Positions 40,739 to 48,757 of a stretch of 64,000 bases of DNA are shown in pieces (the first letter of the stretch is position 1; the number at the start of each line of letters is the position of its first letter). Location of the stretch: positions 78,810-142,809 of the forward strand of contig NZ_WQPN01000134.1 of NCBI RefSeq assembly GCF_018785315.1, read 5' to 3'. The translations under genes were made by a program, and so were the position numbers. The DNA comes from Clostridium sp. MCC353 (GTDB taxonomy: Bacteria; Bacillota; Clostridia; Lachnospirales; Lachnospiraceae). The notes under the pieces were generated by a model, which saw only the letters and a program-made list of their open reading frames with translations, ran no database searches and was not told the DNA's origin.

Positions 40739-42775
40739 ATGACGAAAAAGGAGTTCTTTGCAAGGCGTGACGAATATTTTTTTACAGATGATATGCAGGC
40801 CGTGGCGGATTACTGCTGGAAGGAATGGCCGGAGGACTGCAGGCATATAATCCGGGCAGCCGATGAGGTCTGCCGCAATTATTTTCTGTTCGATTTAAAA
40901 TGGGATCTGGAGCGGACCTGGGAACCGGTGGAATTTCCGGACGGGGTGATAGACTGGGAATACCAGCCGGGAGACGACCCGGAATTCATCTTTCAATTTA
41001 ACCGCCACCGCTATTTCATCTGCCTGGGCCAGGCTTATCAGCTGACCGGAGATGAAAAATACGCCAGGAATTTCGTACGCCTGCTGACGGACTGGATCAC
41101 CAGAATGAAGCGGACAAAAGAGACGGAGAAAACGGCGTGGAGGATTTTGGAAGCCGGATTCCGCGGAGAATTCTGGGTGAAAGCGGTGCGGTACTTTAAA
41201 GACAGCCCGGAACTGACGGACAAGGTAATCGATGCGTTTTACCGCTGCCTGGTGGAACATGCGGAATTTCTGATCGAAATGCATTCCCCTTACCGCTATA
41301 TCAGCAACTGGGGAGTGATTGAAAATCACGGCCTGTTTGAAATCGGCATTTCCATGCCGGATGAACATCTGCGGAAACGGTATACGGAAATTGCCCTGAA
41401 CCATCTGGAAATTGAGGCCGGAATGCAGATCATGGACGACGGGGTGCAGTGGGAGCAGTCCCCCGGATATCACAACGAAGTCCTCCATTGTTATGAAGAC
41501 GTACTGATTTTAGCGTCCAGAAATGACATCGAAGTGCCTGAGACCATTTTAGAAAAGGTGCGCAGAATGGCCTATGCGGATCTGGCCTGGAAAAAGCCGG
41601 ACCACTGCCAGTTCATGATGGGGGATACCGACCATGTGGACATCAGGGATTACATATCCGTTGCGGCATATCTTTTCAGGGACAGCGTGCTGAAATTCGG
41701 CGGATATTCAAAATTGGATTTTGAAAGCGTATGGGATCTGGGGATTGAAAGCGCCCGGATTTATGAGGGGATGGAAGCCATTGAGCCTGATTTTGCTTCC
41801 ATCGCCCTGGCCGACAGCGGGAATTACTATATGAGGGACGGATGGAAGGAAGACGGAAACCTGCTTCATTTCCACTGCGGGACCATGGGAGCGGGACACG
41901 GGCATTCCGACAAACTCCACGTTGATCTGGTATTGCACGGGGAAGATGTGCTGACCGACAGCGGAAGGTATACTTATGTGGTGGGAGACGGGCGGTTCGA
42001 GTTTAAAGATCCGCCGGCCCACAATACGGTAACTGTGGACGGAAACTATTTTACGGTGAACAAGGATGCCTGGGAATGCGAAAAATTATGCCAGCCTTTG
42101 AAGCAGGGATATAAATTCAATGATTTCTATGAATTTGTCCAGGGCGGACACCTGGGATATATGGAAGACGGCGTCTATATAAACCGGAAGATTCTCCACA
42201 TAAAACCGGATATCTACCTTATTATAGATGAAATGTACGCCGCAGGAACCCATCAGTACACCCAGTACTGGAACTTCAGCGAACTGGGCCAGGTGGAACT
42301 TTATAAGGGCATTTCCCCGGAAGAGACCGGATGGAAAGCCCTGTATAAAGGGCAGAATGTGAATGCTCAAGTGTATTTTCTGACCCCGGGGGCCGGGGCG
42401 GAAGCCGGGGTCGGCCGCATTGCCAGGGATTATAATAAGGCTGTAACACGTTCCAGGATTCAGGTGACATTAAAGGGGCAGGGATTTTCTTCCCTGATCA
42501 CGGTAATCTGCGGTTCGGAGACGGGAAAGGACAACAGCATTTTCCTTCAGAAGATACCGGTCCGCTCTGCTTTAAAGGGGATTACCTATCCCGATTCCAT
42601 GGCGGAGGCTGTGAAAATACGGCTGGACGGCAGGGAGTATGTGGCGGTCTTCTGCCACCAGGAGGTCAATTCCCCAACGGATATGGTGGAAGCGGACGGA
42701 TGTATGGGATTTGGAAATGTGATTGTATTTGAAAAAGAAAAGGGCGGAATCGCCGGCACTGTCATGAACTATTAG
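40739..42775 (+). CDS. Heparinase II/III family polysaccharide lyase
   Basis: 678 residues, no signal peptide. An alpha-toroid (about 60-350) with SNWGVIENHG and EQSPGYHNEVL, which hold the Asn/His/Tyr set expected for beta-elimination, and a beta-sandwich with the metal/His motif HGHSDKLHVDLVLHG. Length and motifs match the PL12/PL15/PL17-like heparinase II/III superfamily. It probably cleaves a uronate-HexNAc or similar disaccharide link of imported oligosaccharides. It starts 17 bp after the GH88 gene with GGAGGC upstream. The exact PL family is uncertain. Confidence 0.85.
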   Translation: MTKKEFFARRDEYFFTDDMQAVADYCWKEWPEDCRHIIRAADEVCRNYFLFDLKWDLERTWEPVEFPDGVIDWEYQPGDDPEFIFQFNRHRYFICLGQAYQLTGDEKYARNFVRLLTDWITRMKRTKETEKTAWRILEAGFRGEFWVKAVRYFKDSPELTDKVIDAFYRCLVEHAEFLIEMHSPYRYISNWGVIENHGLFEIGISMPDEHLRKRYTEIALNHLEIEAGMQIMDDGVQWEQSPGYHNEVLHCYEDVLILASRNDIEVPETILEKVRRMAYADLAWKKPDHCQFMMGDTDHVDIRDYISVAAYLFRDSVLKFGGYSKLDFESVWDLGIESARIYEGMEAIEPDFASIALADSGNYYMRDGWKEDGNLLHFHCGTMGAGHGHSDKLHVDLVLHGEDVLTDSGRYTYVVGDGRFEFKDPPAHNTVTVDGNYFTVNKDAWECEKLCQPLKQGYKFNDFYEFVQGGHLGYMEDGVYINRKILHIKPDIYLIIDEMYAAGTHQYTQYWNFSELGQVELYKGISPEETGWKALYKGQNVNAQVYFLTPGAGAEAGVGRIARDYNKAVTRSRIQVTLKGQGFSSLITVICGSETGKDNSIFLQKIPVRSALKGITYPDSMAEAVKIRLDGREYVAVFCHQEVNSPTDMVEADGCMGFGNVIVFEKEKGGIAGTVMNY

Positions 42776-42797
42776 GCAGAGAAAGGTTGAATCGATT

Positions 42798-44588
42798 ATG
42801 TTAAGCGTGAAACAGAACAGAAGCAGAGTGGCAATGGAACTGAACGGAATATGGAATTTTAAACTGGATGACGGAAGCTTTTGCGGGCAGGAAGAAATGC
42901 CCGGAATCTTAAAAAATCCCGATCCCATCGCGGTGCCCGCCAGCTACAACGACCAAAAGGACTGCAGGGAATACAGGGATCATTATGGCTGGGCTTTTTA
43001 CCAGAGAAATGTGGAGGTGCCGTTTGCGGCGGCGGGGCAGCGGATTTTCCTGCGCTTTGGAGCGGTGGCAGGGCAGGCCATGGTTTGGCTGGGAGAGCGC
43101 CTTCTCTGCACCCATCAGGGCGGATTTCTGCCTTTTGAGGCGGAGATAACGGAGTTTGCCGTCCCCGGAAGCACAGCGCTTCTGACCGTAGCTGTGGACA
43201 ACCGGGTAGACCATCACACCCTTCCTATGGGAAATGACCCTGACCAGACCGCCTTTTTCGGATCGGATAACCCGGGCATCCCCAGCGTGGAAAAGGCCAA
43301 AAAGCAGCAGGCGCCCCAGAACCGCCCGAACTTTGACTTCTTTAACTATGCCGGCATTTTCCGTCCCGTATGGCTTTATACCACCCCTCAGTCACGGATA
43401 AAAGACGTTACCCTTGTAACTGGGACGGACGGCTCCGTAGAGTACCGGATCGAAGCCGAGGGAGAGGGCCAGGCTGCGATTTCCATACTGGATGCGGAAG
43501 GAAAAGAGGAGGCCCGTGGAGAGGGCCTTACGGGAACTGCAACGGTAACGGAGCCTAAACTCTGGTGGCCGTGGCCGGGAGTGCCTTACCTTTATACCGC
43601 GCACATCACATATGGGGACGACAGCTATGACCTGGCATTCGGTATCAGGAGCGTGGAGGTGAAAGGCACCCGGTTTTTAATCAACAACAGGCCCTTTTAC
43701 TTTAAAGGTTTTGGAAAACACGAGGATTCCTTTTTTCACGGCCGGGGTCTGGACAACTGCCTGAATGTAAAAGACGTGAACCTGATTCACTGGCTGGGAG
43801 CCAATTCTTTCAGAACCAGCCACTACCCCTATGCGGAGGAGATGTATGACCTCTGTGACAGGGAAGGGATTGTGATCATCGATGAGACGCCGGCAGTGGG
43901 CGTCAATATGGGGGGCCGGGATAATGTATATAAATACGGCACCATGGCCCATCACCGCCAGGTGATCGAAGACCTGGTAGACCGGGATAAAAACCACCCT
44001 TCTGTGGTCATGTGGAGCCTGGGAAATGAGCCTGATTTAGAGCATTTCCCCCAGGATGCTTATGATTACTGGCATGAGTTATACGAACTGGCCCATACAA
44101 AAGATCCCCAGAACCGTCCGGTCACGCTGGTCTGCTGCCAAAATGATTATACAAAAGACATAACCAGCCGTACAATGGACGTGGTCTGTTTAAACAGATA
44201 TTATGGATGGTATAATTTGAGCGGCGATTTGGACGCGGCCTGTAACGGGTGGAACATGGAGCTGGATTTTTGGCAGGAACAGGAAAAGCCGGTGATGCTC
44301 ACCGAATATGGGGCCGATACGGTGGCGGGAATGCATCAGATTGTTCCGGGAATGTTCAGCGAGGAATTCCAGGCTGAATATTATGAGAGGATCAACGCCG
44401 AATGCGATAAACGGTCTTTCTTTATAGGAGAGCAGATTTGGAATTTCGCCGATTTTGCCACCATACAAGGGCCTATGAGGGTAGTGGGAAACCGAAAAGG
44501 GATCTTCACCAGGGAGAGGACGCCGAAACTGGCTGCCCATTCACTGCGGAGCAGATGGAATAAGATTCCCAACTTTTATTACAAATAG
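42798..44588 (+). CDS. uidA: Beta-glucuronidase (GH2)
   Basis: 596 residues: sugar-binding jelly roll (about 10-180), Ig-like domain (about 185-280), TIM barrel (about 280-596). Acid/base Glu411 (SLGNEPD), nucleophile Glu503 (MLTEYGAD), and the Asn565-Lys567 NxK pair (GNRKG) that recognises the glucuronate carboxylate are all present. The loop between VGVNMGGRD and HPSVV is shorter than in the E. coli enzyme (loop 1 absent or mini), a form associated with longer glycan substrates rather than small drug glucuronides. No signal peptide. It ends the operon and would release glucuronic acid. Confidence 0.92.
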   Translation: MLSVKQNRSRVAMELNGIWNFKLDDGSFCGQEEMPGILKNPDPIAVPASYNDQKDCREYRDHYGWAFYQRNVEVPFAAAGQRIFLRFGAVAGQAMVWLGERLLCTHQGGFLPFEAEITEFAVPGSTALLTVAVDNRVDHHTLPMGNDPDQTAFFGSDNPGIPSVEKAKKQQAPQNRPNFDFFNYAGIFRPVWLYTTPQSRIKDVTLVTGTDGSVEYRIEAEGEGQAAISILDAEGKEEARGEGLTGTATVTEPKLWWPWPGVPYLYTAHITYGDDSYDLAFGIRSVEVKGTRFLINNRPFYFKGFGKHEDSFFHGRGLDNCLNVKDVNLIHWLGANSFRTSHYPYAEEMYDLCDREGIVIIDETPAVGVNMGGRDNVYKYGTMAHHRQVIEDLVDRDKNHPSVVMWSLGNEPDLEHFPQDAYDYWHELYELAHTKDPQNRPVTLVCCQNDYTKDITSRTMDVVCLNRYYGWYNLSGDLDAACNGWNMELDFWQEQEKPVMLTEYGADTVAGMHQIVPGMFSEEFQAEYYERINAECDKRSFFIGEQIWNFADFATIQGPMRVVGNRKGIFTRERTPKLAAHSLRSRWNKIPNFYYK

Positions 44589-44591
44589 ATC

Positions 44592-44936
44592 AGGTGCTGC
44601 AAAAAAGCTTTTGTCTCCCAGCCTTCGCTGAGCCAGACCCTTCTCCAAATGGAACAGGATTTTGGCCGCCGTATTTTCATCAGGAGCAGTGAAGGGTTAA
44701 AGGCGACGGAATTCGGGAACCTGTCTTCTTCCCAGGATTCTCCGCCTGGCCGGGATTGTACCAGAGATCCGCTATACTACAAAAAGCATGGAACCGCCTG
44801 TTACTGTCTGGATGAGAGCCTAAAAGCTTCCTGGAAACTGGTTGTGGCGTATCCGGGGGAGAAACGGCTTTCTGAAATTGCAAGAGAATTTCTGCGTATT
44901 TTTAAAGAACAGCTGGCTTATGAAACAGGATGCTGA
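44592..44936 (+). pseudogene. LysR-type regulator relic
   Basis: Read in the frame from 44592 the sequence gives AFVSQPSLSQTLLQMEQDFG and FIRSSEGLKATEFGN, the classic LysR helix-turn-helix, without its first ~20 residues. The frame then jumps after about 20 nonconserved residues to LDESLKASWKLVVAYPG and a last helix, the typical LysR C-terminus. The substrate-binding core (about 180 residues) is missing. No plausible start codon precedes the DNA-binding part. This is an internally deleted and 5-prime-truncated gene, not a functional one; the 95-residue frame from 44649 should not be annotated as a gene. Confidence 0.75.
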
Positions 44937-45007
44937 AATATATGAAGGAGTCAAAAAGCAGGAAGGGAAACAGTGGCTTAAAAAGCTGCTGTTTCTTTTT
45001 ATTTTAC

Positions 45008-45084
45008 TGTTTACAGCCCCGCAAAGCGGCACGGCCGACAGGCCGTATCCGCTTTGCGGGGCTGTAAACAATAACCTTTTTTTA
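45008..45084 (+). terminator. Very long perfect hairpin with T-tract
   Basis: A 22-bp perfect stem (45008-45029 with 45049-45070; TGTTTACAGCCCCGCAAAGC at its start) encloses a second ACGGCC/GGCCGT stem (45031-45046). TTTTTTT follows at about 45077. It ends transcription between the LysR relic and the SOS-type gene and could work in both directions. Confidence 0.85.
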
Positions 45085-45113
45085 ACATTTTTATGTAAAT
45101 GCTCCTCTTCCTA

Positions 45114-45163
45114 TTGAAAAATGAGAAAATATCCGGTATAATAACAAAAAAGAACATATGTTC
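45114..45163 (+). promoter_or_regulatory. Promoter with LexA (SOS) box
   Basis: TTGAAA (45114-45119), 17 bp, TATAAT (45137-45142). The box GAACATATGTTC (45152-45163) is a perfect palindrome of the Gram-positive LexA/DinR type and lies at the expected transcription start, where LexA would block the polymerase. Confidence 0.85.
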
Positions 45164-45194
45164 GTTTGTATTTGCACACAAAGGCGGTGATAGT

Positions 45195-45914
45195 ATGGTG
45201 ATCTGGAATCCCTGGCACGGCTGTTCGAAGATCAGCCCGGGCTGTCTGAATTGTTATGTATACCGGAGGGATGCGGAGTTTGGAAAGGACAGCAGGATCG
45301 TAACAAAGACCAGCAGTTTTTCCCTCCCCATAAAGAAAAGCAGAACAGGTGAATATAAAATACCGGGCGGAGAAACCGTATATGCCTGCATGACCTCTGA
45401 TTTTTTTCTGGAAGAGGCGGATACCTGGCGGGCTGAGGCCTGGTCCATGATGAGGGAAAGACGGGATCTGGACTTTTATATTATCACCAAGAGGATCCAC
45501 CGTTTCATGTCGGAACTTCCGTCCGACTGGGGGGACGGATATGAGAATGTGACCATCTGCTGTACCTGCGAGAACCAGAACCGGGCGGATTACCGCCTTC
45601 CCCTTTTTCTCAGTTTTCCGATCCTCCACCGGGAGATCATCCAGGAACCTATGCTGGAAGAGATTCATATAGAGCCCTATTTGGCGTCCGGTAAGATCGA
45701 GGGGGTGACCTGCGGCGGAGAATCCGGGCCGGAGGCCAGAATCTGTGATTTTTCCTGGGTGCTGGAGACCATGAGACAGTGCATGGAGGCGGATGTGCCC
45801 TTTTACTTTAAGCAGACTGGAGCCAGGTTTAAAAAGGGCGGCCGGATTTACCTCATCGAACGCAAGGATCAGATGACTCAGGCTCAAAAAGCCGGAATCA
45901 ATTATAAGCGCTGA
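45195..45914 (+). CDS. DUF5131 (phage Gp37/Gp68-like) protein behind a LexA box
   Basis: About 239 residues. N-terminal IWNPWHGCSKISPGC and LNCYVYRRDA give cysteines at 10, 17 and 20 (Cx6Cx2C), then a TIM-barrel-like body with TSDFFLEEAD, YIITKRIHRF and GGESGPEAR. The family resembles radical-SAM-like folds, but the function is not known to me. The ATG at 45195 is chosen because the family starts there; a longer frame from 45099 would span the promoter. Regulation by LexA suggests a role in the DNA-damage response. Confidence 0.85.
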   Translation: MVIWNPWHGCSKISPGCLNCYVYRRDAEFGKDSRIVTKTSSFSLPIKKSRTGEYKIPGGETVYACMTSDFFLEEADTWRAEAWSMMRERRDLDFYIITKRIHRFMSELPSDWGDGYENVTICCTCENQNRADYRLPLFLSFPILHREIIQEPMLEEIHIEPYLASGKIEGVTCGGESGPEARICDFSWVLETMRQCMEADVPFYFKQTGARFKKGGRIYLIERKDQMTQAQKAGINYKR

Positions 45915-45920
45915 GAAAAA

Positions 45921-45945
45921 TATCCGGCATACCGGATAAGATTTT
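45921..45945 (+). terminator. Short hairpin after the DUF5131 gene
   Basis: TATCCGG (45921-45927), loop CATA, CCGGATA (45932-45938), then AGATTTTGTT. A weak candidate terminator, 7 nt after the stop codon. Confidence 0.5.
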
Positions 45946-45961
45946 GTTAAGAAATATTAAG

Positions 45962-46018
45962 TTGACTCACAGTAAGGGTGAGGTAGTAAACTGTAAGTAT
46001 ATTAAAACATGATATAAT
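45962..46018 (+). promoter_or_regulatory. Promoter region of the GH25 gene, MerR-like spacing
   Basis: TTGACT (45962-45967) is followed after 19 bp by TAAACT (45987-45992), and CTCAC/GTGAG inverted arms fill the spacer, as in promoters activated by MerR-family regulators. A plain TATAAT (46013-46018) without a clear -35 box is an alternative. Confidence 0.4.
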
Positions 46019-46049
46019 ACCGTAATCAGACGGTGGAAATGAGGAAAGG

Positions 46050-46979
46050 ATGAAAAAGATATCAGTATTTGGAGTTTCTATGCTTGCTGCGGCCATATGC
46101 GCCGTTACCCCTTTTAAGACTTTGGCGGCGGAACCGTGGACGATGGAAAACGGACAGTATGTGGACGCGTCGGGAACGCCCATAGAAGGTGCGGTTGCCA
46201 AGGGGATCACGGTAACCAAGTACCAGAACAGGGCCAATAAGGAGACAGGAATTGACTGGGCAAAGGTCAGAGAGGACGGAGTGTCTTTTGCAATGGTGCG
46301 CCTGGGATATTTGAAAGACCAGGATCCGTATTTTGGAATCAACATGCAGGAAGCGTCTGCCAGCGGATTGAAGACAGGGGTGTTTTTTTATACCCAGGCT
46401 CTGGATGCTGCAACTGCCGAAGAGGAGGCCAGATATGTTCTGGAAGTGATTAAAGAATACCCGGTGTCCTATCCTGTGGCTTATGATGTGGAATCCCAGA
46501 TCCTTCTGGACAACAACCTGACAAAAGAGCAGATCGCCGATCAGATCAATGTATTCTGCAGGATTATATCGGACGCAGGCTATCAGCCGGTGGTTTACGC
46601 CAATAATATGTGGCTGACTGAACATATCGACGTATCCCGTGTGCCTTATGAAATCTGGTATGCACGTTACGGAACGAATTATGCATACCCGAACCGCACC
46701 ATCTGGCAGACTACGGATAAGGGATCGGTAGCAGGGATCGAAGGGGATGTTACCATTGAGCTGGCATTTAAGGATTATGGCGCCTCTATTCCGGCTGACG
46801 GGTGGAAGAACATTAACGGCAGGTGGTACTATATGAAAAATTTCGTTAAGCAGACCGGATGGATTCAGGATCAGGAAAAGCAGTATTACCTGGATTCCAA
46901 CGGCATCATGATACATGATACGACCATGGTGATTGATGGGGTATCCTACACATTCGGCTCTGACGGTTCGGTACAGTGA
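46050..46979 (+). CDS. Secreted GH25-family protein with cell-wall-binding repeat
   Basis: 309 residues: signal peptide (cleavage near TLAA-EP, about 27), GH25 barrel (about 50-245) and a C-terminal choline-binding/glucan-binding-type repeat (DGWKNINGRWYYMKNF). GH25 lysozymes cut peptidoglycan between MurNAc and GlcNAc. The DxE pair is kept (Asp146, Glu148), but the first active-site Asp of the usual GIDVS motif is Thr54 (KGITVTKYQ), and the late V-D-x-N motif reads VTIEL. It may be a lysozyme of altered activity or a wall-binding relative. The start overlaps a good GAGGAAAGG. Confidence 0.85.
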   Translation: MKKISVFGVSMLAAAICAVTPFKTLAAEPWTMENGQYVDASGTPIEGAVAKGITVTKYQNRANKETGIDWAKVREDGVSFAMVRLGYLKDQDPYFGINMQEASASGLKTGVFFYTQALDAATAEEEARYVLEVIKEYPVSYPVAYDVESQILLDNNLTKEQIADQINVFCRIISDAGYQPVVYANNMWLTEHIDVSRVPYEIWYARYGTNYAYPNRTIWQTTDKGSVAGIEGDVTIELAFKDYGASIPADGWKNINGRWYYMKNFVKQTGWIQDQEKQYYLDSNGIMIHDTTMVIDGVSYTFGSDGSVQ

Positions 46980-47052
46980 CTGGAAGAAGTCCTCTGATAA
47001 TGCCGGATGCGGGGAGCAGATCAATCAAATCCCGGAAAACAGCGGAGGCGGC

Positions 47053-48732
47053 ATGAAGAAAAAGATTATAATGTTCCTTATGTTTCTAGTTGGAATCCAG
47101 TTGTCTGCCTGTTCGGAGCGGACAGAGCAGAAAGAGCAGACAGATCAGATAAATCAGAACTGTCAGGTTCCGGCATATCAGACGGCTTTAAGTGCGGCGG
47201 CGGCAGACGGGCCCCAGGTTTTTTACCGGACGGATTCTTATGGGTTCATACCCGCCGGGAAAGAGGAATCCGTATACCGGATACAGGGCATATCCAGTAA
47301 TGATGCATTATCAGCCGATCAATGGGCCTTATCCAACGACGGAAGCTTCCGGATTGATGAAAGCGGCGGGAATTTTCCGGTGCTGTCCGTGCCATTTGGG
47401 CAGGCTGTTCCTCAGGGGACAGAGGGGACGGATGACGTCGTTTCGGCGGCAGGGACTGGCATGGCGGCAGGAATGGCAGCAACGGCAGGTATTGACATTA
47501 ATGCGGAAACCGCATGGAATCGGTTCGGAGCAGGCGGCCGTGAAGCCGTGATTGCCCTGATTGACACAGGAGTGGACTATGGCCATGAAGACCTTTCAGG
47601 GGCAGTATGGGTGAATCCCGGTGAGATACCTGATAATGGAATTGACGACGACGGCAACGGATATATTGATGATGTGTACGGCTGGAACTTTCATGATAAT
47701 AATAACATTGTGCTTCCCGATTCCGGAGACGGACACGGCACACACGGGGCCGGAACCATCGGAGCTGTGACCAATAACGGCCTGGGTATATCCGGTATTG
47801 TGCCGGGCGGCAGGGCGAAGATCATGGTATTGAAAGCCCTTGGCGGCTCTGACGGAGGCGGAAAGAGCACCGGTCTGGTGGAGGCCATCCGGTATGCCCA
47901 GGCAAATGGAGCGGTGATCTGCAACTTGAGCCTGTCTTCTGATGAATCGGATCAGGCTGTTTACCAGGCCATCGGCAATTCCGATATGCTGTTTGTGGTA
48001 TCGGCCGGTAATGGAAACGGCCAGACGAATCAGGGCAGGGACATCGATGCCCAGCCCAGCTATCCGGCGTCCTATCCTTTAGACAACATCATTTCCGTGG
48101 CGAATTTAAGCTTTGACGGCAGCCTTTATCCGGGGTCAAATTACGGAGCAGCCGGTGTGGATATAGCGGCGCCGGGAACGTTCATACTCAGCACAGTACC
48201 GGGCAGCAGTTATGGATATATGACCGGAACTTCTATGGCGGCGCCCATGGTATCGGCGGCGGCAGCCATGGTCTATTCCCATTATCCGGATATCACCATG
48301 GCGGACGTGAAGGAGATCCTTTTGTCCAGCGCGCGCCCTTTAGACAGTTTGGCGGGCAGGACACTGACCGGCGGCATGCTGGACGCAGGGGCGGCGCTGT
48401 CTTATGATACGGGCAGACTGTCTGGAAGAAAGTGGCAGCGGATTGGTTATGCGCCGGATATAGAGATAGAACTGGATAACCGGGAAAAAGGTTCCTTTTT
48501 GATTGTGCGGTTCCATGACAGCGACGGAGACTTGGCTCTGGCTTCCTATGGGCCGGGAGCCATGACAGCGGAACAGTTTGCGGGAGGCAGCGGAGGAACG
48601 GTTCTCAGTGTGGACGAAAAAGGGGAGGCGCAGATTCCGGTTTCCGGCACAGGAAGCTTTACCTTCTATGCCAGGGATCACGCGGGGAATGAAGCGGTAA
48701 AAACAGTAAACCTGTATGCTTCGGAACAGTAA
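47053..48732 (+). CDS. Subtilisin-like (S8) lipoprotein peptidase
   Basis: 559 residues: lipobox GIQLSAC (Cys20), propeptide-like region to about 150, S8 domain with Asp171 (LIDTGVDYGHED), His228 (GHGTHGAG) and Ser394 (GTSMAAP), and a C-terminal beta domain of about 110 residues. Calcium-type acidic loop NGIDDDGNGYIDDVYG follows the Asp. The protein should be anchored to the outer face of the membrane. The ATG at 47053 follows GGAGGCGGC. It lies between a GH25 protein and a sensor kinase gene. It may process surface proteins or degrade peptides for uptake. Confidence 0.93.
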   Translation: MKKKIIMFLMFLVGIQLSACSERTEQKEQTDQINQNCQVPAYQTALSAAAADGPQVFYRTDSYGFIPAGKEESVYRIQGISSNDALSADQWALSNDGSFRIDESGGNFPVLSVPFGQAVPQGTEGTDDVVSAAGTGMAAGMAATAGIDINAETAWNRFGAGGREAVIALIDTGVDYGHEDLSGAVWVNPGEIPDNGIDDDGNGYIDDVYGWNFHDNNNIVLPDSGDGHGTHGAGTIGAVTNNGLGISGIVPGGRAKIMVLKALGGSDGGGKSTGLVEAIRYAQANGAVICNLSLSSDESDQAVYQAIGNSDMLFVVSAGNGNGQTNQGRDIDAQPSYPASYPLDNIISVANLSFDGSLYPGSNYGAAGVDIAAPGTFILSTVPGSSYGYMTGTSMAAPMVSAAAAMVYSHYPDITMADVKEILLSSARPLDSLAGRTLTGGMLDAGAALSYDTGRLSGRKWQRIGYAPDIEIELDNREKGSFLIVRFHDSDGDLALASYGPGAMTAEQFAGGSGGTVLSVDEKGEAQIPVSGTGSFTFYARDHAGNEAVKTVNLYASEQ

Positions 48733-48757
48733 AGGAACATACGGGGCGGGGGAACCA

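Noticed and set aside
44649-44936. Apparent intact 95-residue protein
   Set aside because: It joins two non-contiguous parts of a LysR regulator and its helix-turn-helix extends upstream of the only ATG, so it is a relic.
45195-45914. Prophage remnant suggested by the phage Gp37/Gp68 label
   Set aside because: No integrase, capsid, lysis or attachment sequence lies nearby, and the gene has its own LexA-controlled promoter.
46062-47024. Reverse-strand open frame of 320 codons inside the GH25 gene
   Set aside because: The forward protein has a signal peptide, GH25 motifs and a wall-binding repeat; the reverse frame has none.
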